In this document: piece by piece, positions 1 through 7,607 of the stretch | Position numbering within the stretch: the first letter of the stretch is position 1 | Layout: every line of letters starts with the position of its first letter | Assembly (NCBI GenBank): GCA_964606695.1 | Contig: CAZSHG010000022.1 | Location: forward strand, 1 to 52,817 | Direction: 5' to 3' | Source of the DNA: CAZSHG01 sp964606695 [NCBI: uncultured bacterium] | GTDB lineage: Bacteria; UBP14; UBA6098 | Length of the DNA stretch: 52,817 nucleotides | Position numbers and translations under genes: made by a program | The notes under the pieces: model-generated | What the model was told of the DNA's origin: nothing | What the model saw: the letters and a program-made list of their open reading frames with translations, nothing else | Database searches by the model: none

Positions 1-13
1 GCCGGCCTACTGG

Positions 14-33
14 ATTCCCGCTTTCGCGGGAAT
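14..33. repeat. dRS3-like palindrome ATTCCC-N8-GGGAAT
   Basis: A 20-bp element with 6-bp arms ATTCCC and GGGAAT plus an inner CGC/GCG pairing. It matches the form of the Neisseria dRS3 repeat (ATTCCC-N8-GGGAAT), a shape that also recurs between genes of many unrelated bacteria. Only one copy was seen in this window. Its role here is unknown. Confidence 0.7.
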
Positions 34-305
34 GACAAATGGGGCGGCTGGGAGGTCGTCCTTTTTTTAATGCCAAAGCTCAAATGTAAAATGTCAAATT
101 ACAAATGACAAATGTGAGAAAGCGGGCGAGGACGCCCTGGCTATTAGGTTGAATATGAATTTCCCCTATAACAGTATCGGCCCCCCCTGATAATAGTAGC
201 GGCGTGTCAGCCGGATTGCGCGGTGCCGGTTTCGCCCCACGGTGCCGTCAATGACGGAGATAGGACTCGCTTCGGAGGGAAAAGGATACCCCCCTTTGCT
301 CCCCC

Positions 306-329
306 CCCCCCGCGACGAGGGGGGATTTT
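306..329 (+). terminator. Possible terminator-like C6/G6 hairpin
   Basis: A run of C (306-311) can pair with a run of G (319-324) across a 7-nt loop and is followed by ATTTTA. It could end a rightward transcript entering from the left, but the T-tract is poor and the C-tract is longer than the stem, so this is tentative. Confidence 0.25.
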
Positions 330-396
330 ATTCGTGTAAAATCGAACATCGCTTGAATTCCTCGAAACTAATTGTATCTTAATGTCGAGGTGAACG

Positions 397-1191
397 ATGG
401 AACGAAAGACGAAATTCGATGAGTTTGTGGAGATAGTCGATAAACTGCGGTCGCCGGAGGGATGCCCCTGGGACCGCGAGCAGACGCACGAGTCGATCAA
501 GCAGTATTTAATCGAGGAGGCGTTCGAGGTGATCGAGGCGGTTGAACTGGGCGGGGACGAGGATTTGTGCGAGGAATTGGGCGACGTGCTTTTGCATATC
601 GTGTTCCACGCGCAGATGGCCTCCGAGCGCGGCGCGTTCGATATCGACGACGTGATCGACGCGATTTCGGAAAAGATAGTCGGGCGGCATCCGCATGTTT
701 TCGCCGAGGGGACGGCGGAGTCTTCCGAGGAAGTTCTCCTCGAGTGGGAGCGAATCAAGCTTGATGAAAAGAAGCGCAAGCGAGGGAAGGCGTCGCTGTT
801 GGACGGTTTGCCGATGTCGATGCCGGCGCTTCTGGTCGCGCAGAGGATGCAGGAGAAGGCCGCGCGGGTCGGGTTCGATTGGCCGGACGCGGAATCGGTA
901 TGGGAGAAGGTGCGTGAGGAATTCCATGAACTCGATGAGGTAATACAGGAGGGCGACCGGGAGAAGATTCAGGAGGAAATCGGCGATTTTCTGTTCGCGT
1001 TGACCAATATGGCGCGATTTCTGGAATTTTCCAGCGAGATGGTGCTTCGGGAGGCGATATACAAATTCAAGCGGCGGTTCGCTCACGTCGAAAAGCGGGC
1101 GAAGGAGACGTCGGATAAGCTCCTCCCCCTGGAAGTCCTGGACGAGTTCTGGGACGAGGCCAAGGAGATGGAAATCGAGGACGGTGATTAG
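397..1191 (+). CDS. mazG: Nucleoside triphosphate pyrophosphohydrolase MazG
   Basis: A 264-aa protein of the usual length for full, two-domain MazG, which hydrolyses (d)NTPs to (d)NMP and pyrophosphate, probably for house-cleaning of non-canonical nucleotides. The N-terminal domain shows the family signature LRSPEGCPWDREQTHESI (about residues 17-34), then the metal-binding EExxE...ExxD pattern (EEAFEVIEAVE, then EELGDVLLHIVFH). The second MazG domain repeats it around residues 150-210 (EEFHELDEV, EEIGDFLFAL). The start has GAGGTGA at good spacing. The stop codon abuts the ATG of yggS, so the two are cotranscribed. Identification is secure. Confidence 0.95.
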   Translation: MERKTKFDEFVEIVDKLRSPEGCPWDREQTHESIKQYLIEEAFEVIEAVELGGDEDLCEELGDVLLHIVFHAQMASERGAFDIDDVIDAISEKIVGRHPHVFAEGTAESSEEVLLEWERIKLDEKKRKRGKASLLDGLPMSMPALLVAQRMQEKAARVGFDWPDAESVWEKVREEFHELDEVIQEGDREKIQEEIGDFLFALTNMARFLEFSSEMVLREAIYKFKRRFAHVEKRAKETSDKLLPLEVLDEFWDEAKEMEIEDGD

Positions 1192-1866
1192 ATGTCGATC
1201 GAGGAAAATGTCGAGAGTTTATTCGATGAGATCGCGGAGGCGTGCGGTCGCGCCGGGCGAAACGTTGACGATGTAACTCTGGTCGCGGCGAGCAAGTATG
1301 TCGATGCCGAGGGAGTCCAGAAGGCGTTCGAGGCGGGGATCGGATATTTCGGCGAGAACCGCGTGCAGGACGCGTTGGAGAAAATCGAGAGATGTTCGGA
1401 CGACATTATCTGGCATTTTATCGGGCATCTCCAGCGGAACAAGGTGACGAAGGTCATCGGTAATTTCGAGCTGATACATTCCGTGGATTCGGAACGGCTG
1501 GCGAAAAAAATCCAACAGGTGGCCGAGGATAACGGCGTCGTTCAGATGATAATGCTGGAGGTCAATATCTCCGGAGAGGAATCGAAATATGGCCTGGAAT
1601 CGGACACTGTTTTCAAGCTGGTCGAGAAGATAATCGGATTTGAAAATGCTCAGTTGACCGGTTTGATGACGATGGCTCCCTTCGTGGACGACGAAAAGAT
1701 TATTCGGCCGGTGTTTCGCGGTCTGCGTCGTCTTCGCGACGAGATCGAGGAGCGATTCGATGTGGAACTCCCGAACCTCTCGATGGGCATGACCAACGAC
1801 TGGCGAATCGCTATCGAGGAGGGCGCGACGCATCTTAGGATAGGATCGGCGATTTTCAAGGGATGA
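1192..1866 (+). CDS. yggS: YggS/PLPBP-family pyridoxal phosphate homeostasis protein
   Basis: A 224-aa single-domain PLP-binding protein of the alanine-racemase N-terminal fold. Members carry PLP but lack known catalysis and act in vitamin B6 and amino/keto-acid homeostasis. The PLP lysine is K35 in LVAASKYV, followed by the typical GENRVQD and WHFIGHLQRNK motifs and the phosphate-binding C-terminal end (SMGM-ND, then LRIGSAIFKG). The gene starts directly after the mazG stop and ends one base before the next gene, so it is the middle of a three-gene operon. Family identity is secure; the physiological role is inferred from relatives. Confidence 0.94.
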   Translation: MSIEENVESLFDEIAEACGRAGRNVDDVTLVAASKYVDAEGVQKAFEAGIGYFGENRVQDALEKIERCSDDIIWHFIGHLQRNKVTKVIGNFELIHSVDSERLAKKIQQVAEDNGVVQMIMLEVNISGEESKYGLESDTVFKLVEKIIGFENAQLTGLMTMAPFVDDEKIIRPVFRGLRRLRDEIEERFDVELPNLSMGMTNDWRIAIEEGATHLRIGSAIFKG

Positions 1867-1867
1867 T

Positions 1868-2695
1868 ATGCGTGATTTGCGTATAGGCATAATCGGCGCG
1901 GGGAGACTGGGCGGGGCAATTGCCGTGCATCTCGCTCGTGCAGGATGGCGAATTGCGGGGATTCACGACATCGATATACCCCGTGCGGAAAAAATCGCGC
2001 ATGTAATCCCTACCGGCACCGCGGATTCGGCGGGACAACTCGCCAGACGATGCGATATACTGTTCCTCGCAGTTCCTGACGGACAGATAGCGCGACTCGC
2101 TGAATCTCTGGGCGAGTTGGAGAATTTCAAAGCGCGGTTTCTTTTCCATTTCAGCGGTATTCTACCGGCGAAGGTTCTGCATCTCGCCGGGATGGACAGA
2201 GTGGTCTATTCGCTTCATCCTTTCGGCGGAATCCCAGCCGATGCAATCGAGAGAAATCCTTTTGAATATCTATTCTTCAGCGGCGAAGGCGAAGATCCCG
2301 CAAAACCTATCGCGGAGCAAATTACAAAAGACCTCGGTGGGAGATTCATCGAGATAGCTTCGTCGAAAAAGTCGGCTTACCATCTTGCGGCAAGTCTCGT
2401 AGCAAATCACATGTTCGCGTTATTAGGTGCAGGCGAAAAGTTGCTTTCGGAATGTGATCTGCCGGAATCGGTTGTGATATCAATGATAACCGAGTTGGCC
2501 GAAAGCGCTCTGTTGAATTTCGCCAGGCACGGCGCAAGGGATGGACTCACCGGCCCGGTCGCACGCGGCGATGAGTTGACAATCGCAGAACATCTAGTCG
2601 AAGCCGATAAACATGGCTTGTTGAAACTTTACACGGCGGGGTTGAAGGAGTTGCGGGAATTAATGCGGGGGCGTGGCGATGACATTGTCGATTAG
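1868..2695 (+). CDS. Rossmann/DUF2520 protein, probable PanG-type ketopantoate reductase
   Basis: A 275-aa protein with an N-terminal NAD(P)-binding Rossmann domain (IGIIGAGRLGGAIA, residues 6-19) and a helical C-terminal half of the DUF2520 type (SLHPFGGIP, then the AAYHLAASLVANHM-like segment). As far as I recall, PanG, an alternative ketopantoate reductase described in Francisella, belongs to this group. That fits the setting: its 3' end overlaps the 3' end of convergent panC by 36 bp and panB lies just beyond, while no panE or ilvC is visible in the window. I infer it supplies the pantoate step between PanB and PanC. It could instead be a generic F420/P5C-reductase-like dehydrogenase. Confidence 0.75.
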   Translation: MRDLRIGIIGAGRLGGAIAVHLARAGWRIAGIHDIDIPRAEKIAHVIPTGTADSAGQLARRCDILFLAVPDGQIARLAESLGELENFKARFLFHFSGILPAKVLHLAGMDRVVYSLHPFGGIPADAIERNPFEYLFFSGEGEDPAKPIAEQITKDLGGRFIEIASSKKSAYHLAASLVANHMFALLGAGEKLLSECDLPESVVISMITELAESALLNFARHGARDGLTGPVARGDELTIAEHLVEADKHGLLKLYTAGLKELRELMRGRGDDIVD

Positions 2696-3517
2696 GCGTG
2701 TTCGTCCGATTTTCGCGGCAAGCAATATCAAGACATCACTTTTTCCAATTACATCGATTATCTCGAAATTCTTCGGATCGACTATCGCGATGTAGTCAAT
2801 ATCGAAATCCCCGGCAGTGAGGATTCTGGCACGTATCATCTCTATTATTTCTCTCGAGCTTTTCATTTCACCCGACTTGATTACATCCTTCGCTTCGGTT
2901 AATGCTCGATACAGGACAGGTGCGGTTTTTCTTTCCTTCTGCGAAAGATATTTATTACGCGACGACATGGCCAGGCCGTGATTTTCCCTGATAATCGGGG
3001 CTATTATAATATCGATGCCGAAGTTCAAATCCTCGGCCATGCGGTTGATTATTACCGCCTGCTGAGCGTCCTTTTGCCCGAATACCGCGATATTGGGTTT
3101 CACGATATTGAAAAGTTTGGCTACAACGGTGGTTACTCCAGCGAAATGAGTTGGACGGCTGGCACCGCACAGGATATCGCCAAGAGCTTTTACTTTAACC
3201 TCCGTGCGGTAGCCTTCGGGATACATTTCGGCTGTCGATGGGTAGAAGACGATATCCACATTCTCTTTTTCGCAGAGAGTTTCGTCCCTCTTGAAATCTC
3301 GTGGGTATTTGTCGAGGTCTTCATTTGGGGCGAATTGAGTTGGATTGACGAAGATGCTCACGACGAGGACATCGCACTTCTTCCTCGCAATTCGCATTAG
3401 CGACAGATGGCCTTCGTGGAGGAATCCCATCGTTGGGACAAAACCTATGATCTTGCCGTCTTGCTGGAGAGATTCGGCGACGGACGACATCTGATCGACT
3501 TTGCGGATTATCCTCAT
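2660..3517 (-). CDS. panC: Pantothenate synthetase (pantoate--beta-alanine ligase)
   Basis: A 285-aa enzyme that joins pantoate and beta-alanine using ATP, the last step of vitamin B5 synthesis. Signature motifs are all present: PTMGFLHEGH near residue 29 (ATP-binding HxGH), FVNPTQF, FGQKDAQQ and the GLAMSSRN segment. Full family length. The ATG lies 3 nt downstream of the panB stop, so panC is the last gene of the folB-folK-dNK-panB-panC operon. Its final 36 bp overlap the 3' end of the opposing PanG-like gene, leaving no room for a terminator between the two operons. Confidence 0.97.
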   Translation of the reverse strand: MRIIRKVDQMSSVAESLQQDGKIIGFVPTMGFLHEGHLSLMRIARKKCDVLVVSIFVNPTQFAPNEDLDKYPRDFKRDETLCEKENVDIVFYPSTAEMYPEGYRTEVKVKALGDILCGASRPTHFAGVTTVVAKLFNIVKPNIAVFGQKDAQQAVIINRMAEDLNFGIDIIIAPIIRENHGLAMSSRNKYLSQKERKTAPVLYRALTEAKDVIKSGEMKSSREIIEMIRARILTAGDFDIDYIAIVDPKNFEIIDVIGKSDVLILLAAKIGRTRLIDNVIATPPH

Positions 3518-3520
3518 AAA

Positions 3521-4321
3521 TCAGTTATAACTCTCTTTTTCGTTCGGAAAGTCGCCCTTTTTGACATCATGCAGATATTCTCCGGCGGCTCTGGTAATAT
3601 CTTCGGATAATTTAGCATATTTCCTGACAAATTTAGGTTTAAATTCGTCAAAAAGGCCTAATATGTCGTTCACAACGAGAATCTGGCCGTCGCATTTCGG
3701 CCCTGCACCAATTCCTATAGTCGGAATAGACAATTCCTCGGTGATCGCTGAGGCCAAATATGACGGCACCTTCTCCAGAACGAGGCTAAAGACACCCGCA
3801 TCCTCCAACGCTATAGCCGCTTCCTTCACCCTGTCGGCGTCGATTTCCTTTTTGCCGACGAGCTTGTATCCGCCGAATTTGTGAATCGACTGGGGCGTCA
3901 TCCCGATATGCCCCATCACGGGAATGCCCGAGTTCACGATAGTTTTAATATGTGGTATCGCCGCCCTTCCGCCTTCGAGTTTGACGGACTGCGCACCGGC
4001 TCTTATCAACTCGCCGGCGTTTTTCACGGCATCGCGCACCGAGGGCTGGTAGCTCATGAAGGGCATATCTCCTACAAGAAAAGCCCTTTCCAGACCCTTC
4101 GCGACAGCCCTCGTGTGATATATCGATTGCTCGATGTCCAGTGTAAGCGTCGTTTCCTCGCCGTAAACCACCATGTTCATCGAATCGCCGACCAGTATCA
4201 GGTCGATGCCGGCGCGGTCGAGGAATTTCGCGGTGAAAGTGTCGTAGGCGGTCAATGCCGCAATAGGTTCCTTGCGTTCTTTGAAGTCGATAATATCGTG
4301 AACAGTCAGACGTTTTGGCAT
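3521..4321 (-). CDS. panB: Ketopantoate hydroxymethyltransferase
   Basis: A 266-aa TIM-barrel enzyme that makes ketopantoate from alpha-ketoisovalerate and methylene-tetrahydrofolate, the first committed step to pantothenate. It shows the N-terminal ITALTAYDTF-like segment, the metal-binding LVGDSMNM motif, the VKLEGG motif, and VMGHIGMTPQS and IGIGAG near the end. It sits 3 nt after the deoxynucleoside kinase stop and 3 nt before panC. The grouping with folate genes makes sense because the enzyme consumes a folate one-carbon unit. Confidence 0.97.
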   Translation of the reverse strand: MPKRLTVHDIIDFKERKEPIAALTAYDTFTAKFLDRAGIDLILVGDSMNMVVYGEETTLTLDIEQSIYHTRAVAKGLERAFLVGDMPFMSYQPSVRDAVKNAGELIRAGAQSVKLEGGRAAIPHIKTIVNSGIPVMGHIGMTPQSIHKFGGYKLVGKKEIDADRVKEAAIALEDAGVFSLVLEKVPSYLASAITEELSIPTIGIGAGPKCDGQILVVNDILGLFDEFKPKFVRKYAKLSEDITRAAGEYLHDVKKGDFPNEKESYN

Positions 4322-4324
4322 GTT

Positions 4325-4969
4325 CTACTCCCATAGAGACGGGTTTGCTGTGAAATACTCGGTGCCGTGTATCGGACGGCAAATTCTTTCATAAAGGGTC
4401 AGGAAAGGTTTGCGTTGAGTTAAATCGAGGTTTTCCGTATCCACCACAAGCAATGGGCTTGAATCGTAATTGAAAAAAAAGTAATTATAGGCCTGACATA
4501 TTTTTTCCAGATAATCATCGTCGATACGTTTTTCGTAGCTCCTTCCGCGGCTTCGAATTCTTCTGATTAGAGCCTCCGGTGTAGCCTGAAGATAAACCAC
4601 CAAATCCGGTTTGGGCGTGTCCGCTTCGAGGTTGCGTTCGACCTCTTGGTAGAGGCGCAATTCGGCCTCGGATAAATTGATATAGGCGAATATTTTGTCT
4701 TTCTCGAAAATATAATCGCTTATGATAACATCGCGGAACAGATCGGCATTGCGAATTTCTGAAAGCTGTTTGAATCGTTGAAGCAGGAAGAATATCTGTG
4801 TAGCGAAAGCGTGTCTTGTTGGGTCACGGTAGAAATCCGGCAAAAAAGGGTTTTCCTCGAATTGCTCTCTAATCACTATCCCACCGAACTCGTCGGCGAT
4901 TCTCTCCGCCAGCGAAGTTTTGCCTACCCCAATCGGGCCTTCTATTGCTATGTGCTTGTAGATTGCCAC
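4325..4969 (-). CDS. Deoxynucleoside kinase (dAdo/dGuo/dCyd kinase family)
   Basis: A 214-aa P-loop kinase of the dCK/dGK family that phosphorylates deoxynucleosides for salvage. Walker A GPIGVGKTS is at residues 11-19, a catalytic-site EQFEENPFL segment follows, and the lid carries the arginine-rich RIRSRGRSYE-like motif. The start overlaps the end of folK by 22 bp. A deoxynucleoside kinase next to folK is a common arrangement in Bacteroidetes-like genomes. Which base is preferred cannot be told from sequence alone. Confidence 0.9.
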   Translation of the reverse strand: MAIYKHIAIEGPIGVGKTSLAERIADEFGGIVIREQFEENPFLPDFYRDPTRHAFATQIFFLLQRFKQLSEIRNADLFRDVIISDYIFEKDKIFAYINLSEAELRLYQEVERNLEADTPKPDLVVYLQATPEALIRRIRSRGRSYEKRIDDDYLEKICQAYNYFFFNYDSSPLLVVDTENLDLTQRKPFLTLYERICRPIHGTEYFTANPSLWE

Positions 4970-5463
4970 CTGTCGTCTTTAATTATGGATAATATAGTCC
5001 TGTCTGCGGGTTTAATTTTCGTAAGATGTTCGTTGAGAGGTTTGCCGGAAATAGGATGAATTGCGTGTGGTGCGATATCCAGAATGGGCATAAGAAAGAA
5101 ATCTCGTATTGCAAGGCCGCTGTGGGGGATAACGAGGTCGGGATATTCTATAGTTCGTCTGCCCCACATGGCGATATCTATATCGATAATCCTCGGCCCC
5201 CAATCGAATTTCTTCTCTCTGCCCATTTCCCTTTCGATTACTTTAATCCGCCTGAGCGTTTCCAATGGCGATAGTTCGGTTTGCAGGCACAATGCGCAGT
5301 TTATGAAATCCCGTTGGTTAAGGCTACCGTAGGGTCTCGTCAGGTATAATTTACTTGCATCCGCTATATCGCCTAATTCCGAAAGTCTCGTTCTCGCTTC
5401 CGCGAGTGCGCCGACTCTGTCGCCGAGATTGGATCCCATAACAAGATAGACGCTTTCCTTCAA
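4948..5463 (-). CDS. folK: HPPK, 2-amino-4-hydroxy-6-hydroxymethyldihydropteridine pyrophosphokinase
   Basis: A 171-aa enzyme that transfers pyrophosphate from ATP to hydroxymethyl-dihydropterin in folate synthesis. Motifs seen: GSNLGDR near residue 11, RPYG-LNQ-DFIN, and GPRIIDIDI with the PHSGL segment. The start codon is TTG at 5463-5461, overlapping the folB TGA as TTGA, with GAGGGG upstream, so translation is probably coupled to folB. The 3' end overlaps the kinase gene by 22 bp. Confidence 0.95.
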   Translation of the reverse strand: MKESVYLVMGSNLGDRVGALAEARTRLSELGDIADASKLYLTRPYGSLNQRDFINCALCLQTELSPLETLRRIKVIEREMGREKKFDWGPRIIDIDIAMWGRRTIEYPDLVIPHSGLAIRDFFLMPILDIAPHAIHPISGKPLNEHLTKIKPADRTILSIIKDDRWQSTST

Positions 5464-5819
5464 ATTTCACCCCTCGACGTTTCTACCTCGATATAATCTA
5501 GATGCCCCGGGAAAGGTGGAGTGTTCTTGCGAACTCGAATAATCAAACCCATGGGTCTAAAGGAATTAAAAACCAAATCTGCGATACGCTCCGCAACCGT
5601 TTCGGTAAGGTGAAAAGTATTTCTGGTTATCAAATCGCCGACGACGCGATAGACTTCCTCGTAATTGATAGTGTCGCTCAGGTCGTCCGAATTCGCGGCC
5701 TTAGCCGTATCGTAGTAAAGTTCGATATCGACCGTAAACCGCTTCCCGATTTCCTTCTCGGCGTCCGAAACACCGTGGTAGCCGTAAAAGGCCATATTAT
5801 GTATCCTAATGATACCCAT
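5460..5819 (-). CDS. folB: Dihydroneopterin aldolase
   Basis: A 119-aa tunnelling-fold enzyme that cleaves dihydroneopterin to the HPPK substrate. It shows the family landmarks FYGYHGV with an early acid residue, the F-VDIEL strand, SDDLSDTINYEEV and LTETVAERIAD, and the closing basic strand IRVRKNTPP. It is the first gene of the folB-folK-dNK-panB-panC operon. No strong ribosome site precedes the ATG. The promoter should lie in 5820-5921 but no clear -35/-10 pair was identified. Confidence 0.95.
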   Translation of the reverse strand: MGIIRIHNMAFYGYHGVSDAEKEIGKRFTVDIELYYDTAKAANSDDLSDTINYEEVYRVVGDLITRNTFHLTETVAERIADLVFNSFRPMGLIIRVRKNTPPFPGHLDYIEVETSRGEI

Positions 5820-5863
5820 AATCGAAGGAAAATAGTTATGCTAACGGCCAATGTCAATAAGAA

Positions 5864-5895
5864 ATCCAGCGTCTCGAAAAAATGAAACGCCGGAT
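5864..5895 (-). terminator. Imperfect hairpin between the 232-aa gene and folB
   Basis: The 10-nt arms at 5864-5873 and 5886-5895 pair with G-U wobbles across a 12-nt A-rich loop. It lies just after the stop of the leftward 232-aa gene and could be a weak terminator or an attenuator-like structure ahead of folB. There is no clean T-run, so the call is tentative. Confidence 0.3.
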
Positions 5896-5921
5896 TGGTA
5901 ATCGTTAAGTATCCGAATTTT

Positions 5922-6620
5922 TTATCCGGTGGATAATCGGCACGTTATAACAATGCGTGCGGCGTGAGGATAGTCGTCTAACGACCCACCGTCCGATACC
6001 AGAAGCCGGAAAAACGTATGAACGGTGTTCATTGTGGGGGAACTAAGCAGGGCGAGGGAGATATCGCCCTCGTGAGAGTAAACGAATGTGGAAGTGAAGG
6101 GGCGGTATTGACCAGCGGCTAAATACCAAGCCGGCGAACCCGTTAGAAGTATATCATCGTCCTCGAATTCGGAGGTTACGGGCCCTGTAAGGACATCGTC
6201 GTCGCAGACGATTATTCCGAGAGTATATTCAGAAGGCGTCGTCGTCGGTGCCCAGGTATCTCTGCTAACCCAGGGTTCTGCATCAGCCGCGCTTACTATA
6301 TCCTCTGCACCGATGTGAAAAGCAATATCGATCATCGCTCCGCCGTCGTTCATAACAACCAGAGGTTCCTCCTGGACAATGTCCTCGCCAAGCGCGGCGT
6401 CATATACAGCCCACACATCGGGACCGGTAACCCGGAAACTGACCTGAGCCTCTATTTTGAAACGCGCGTAGATAGTAGCGGTATTCGTTCCGATATCGCC
6501 AACAAGATCGGGCGAACCGGAACTGATCATTTCCTCCGTTGCACTGGGTGACCAGTCGGCAAACACAGGAACCGTAATATTCAGACAAATTAAAAAGCTA
6601 ATGAATGCTCTTATCTTCAT
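5922..6620 (-). CDS. Secreted protein of unknown function, 232 aa
   Basis: Not recognised. The N-terminus is a clear signal peptide (hydrophobic residues 5-20, cleavage near VFA-DW). The rest is polar, acid- and threonine-rich and predicted to be beta-strand, without cysteine clusters or known motifs. The ATG overlaps the TGA of the upstream 303-aa gene (ATGA), so translation is coupled and the two products probably work together in the periplasm or at the surface. Composition suggests an extracytoplasmic beta-sandwich or fimbria-like subunit, with the larger upstream protein as possible partner; this is inference only. Confidence 0.7.
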   Translation of the reverse strand: MKIRAFISFLICLNITVPVFADWSPSATEEMISSGSPDLVGDIGTNTATIYARFKIEAQVSFRVTGPDVWAVYDAALGEDIVQEEPLVVMNDGGAMIDIAFHIGAEDIVSAADAEPWVSRDTWAPTTTPSEYTLGIIVCDDDVLTGPVTSEFEDDDILLTGSPAWYLAAGQYRPFTSTFVYSHEGDISLALLSSPTMNTVHTFFRLLVSDGGSLDDYPHAARIVITCRLSTG

Positions 6621-7528
6621 CGGATCATAAATCTTACGAATCTGCCGTTCTTTAAACCGCCATCGACTTTTATAAATACCAGAGATTCATACACTTTTTC
6701 GCCGAGGGCTTCGGTTGGAACATCCACGGTGACCATAAACTCTGCGGATTCACCCGAAGCCAGCGTCGCTTTGGGAATGCTCTTGAAGAAAAGGAATCCC
6801 TTCTTTTTCATCTCTATCCAATTTCTGTCCGAAATCCACGACTCGTCGTCACCGATAAGGGGGAGGATATCCAGTTTCTGCCCCTCGAGCTCATTGCCGT
6901 ATGCAGGATGATAGTTCATGAAAGTGTAAGTATGAGTCTCATCGCTATTATTCATAATTTCAAATGCAAGCTCGCCGGATGGCTCTTCGCCCTCCGCGAA
7001 TTTGCCTGTCCAGATACTGGGACTGACAACCAATGGTTCGTCGATTTTATCCGATAAGCTGTTCGGCATCGATTTGGTTTCGATAAACCACGACGCTTGT
7101 GCGCCCAACTCGATAGCCGCAAAACTGCCGCCACTATCATTCAATGGCTTCTGAGATACGGAAACAACAACCGACCAGGCGCGATTATGATTCGCGGGAT
7201 CGTCCGGAATAGTAACATAAATCGGGACTTCCGCGGTATCGTATGGCTGAACCGTAATCTCATCCATCCCCAACCTAACCCATTCTATATCGGGAACAGG
7301 GAAGTAGCCCTTAAGTTTCGATTGAGCCAGAACTTTAATACTGTAAATCATTGGCGATTCGTTGACGTTGATTATCTCCAGTGGGGGTAAGTCCCCCTCC
7401 ATGCCGAAATCCCGAACGAAAGTCAAACTTGCTCCGGGAGTAATCGAGATGCCCAGAGACAATAGCGATCCCGTAAATAGAATCATCACCAATAAAACCG
7501 TTGTCGATTTCCTCATTATATTTACCAT
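6617..7528 (-). CDS. Secreted protein with two Ig-like domains, 303 aa
   Basis: Not assigned to a named family. A signal peptide (residues 5-28) is followed by two beta-sandwich-like domains: about 35-140 (with the VPIYVTIPDD strand and an NRAWSVVV segment) and about 170-300 (IMNNSDETHTYTF, then SGESAEFMVTVDVP). The layout recalls DUF916/WxL-type or chaperone-like Ig domains. The first ATG (MVNIM) is preferred because GGAGGG lies just upstream. It is translationally coupled to the 232-aa secreted gene by a 4-bp overlap. A role in envelope or surface structure is inferred. Confidence 0.72.
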   Translation of the reverse strand: MVNIMRKSTTVLLVMILFTGSLLSLGISITPGASLTFVRDFGMEGDLPPLEIINVNESPMIYSIKVLAQSKLKGYFPVPDIEWVRLGMDEITVQPYDTAEVPIYVTIPDDPANHNRAWSVVVSVSQKPLNDSGGSFAAIELGAQASWFIETKSMPNSLSDKIDEPLVVSPSIWTGKFAEGEEPSGELAFEIMNNSDETHTYTFMNYHPAYGNELEGQKLDILPLIGDDESWISDRNWIEMKKKGFLFFKSIPKATLASGESAEFMVTVDVPTEALGEKVYESLVFIKVDGGLKNGRFVRFMIR

Positions 7529-7607
7529 AATACCCTCCGATATTTCTAAAGACTATTACATTTCAGTTTAATATCTATTATTCCGAAAAGCAAGTCTTTT
7601 TTTCTTG

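Larger units (their letters stand above)
1..396. other. Intergenic lead region, no gene seen
   Basis: No convincing coding region lies here. The stretch holds a dRS3-like palindrome (14-33), a low-complexity run of AAATG/ACAAATG words (about 70-115), a C-tract at 301-311 followed by a G-tract at 319-324, and the ribosome site for mazG (GAGGTGA just before 397). It looks like a graveyard of short intergenic repeats of the kind common in metagenome-derived genomes. Confidence 0.6.

Noticed and set aside
207-1086. Long minus-strand open frames over mazG
   Set aside because: They are antisense shadows of mazG, lack ribosome sites and resemble no protein.
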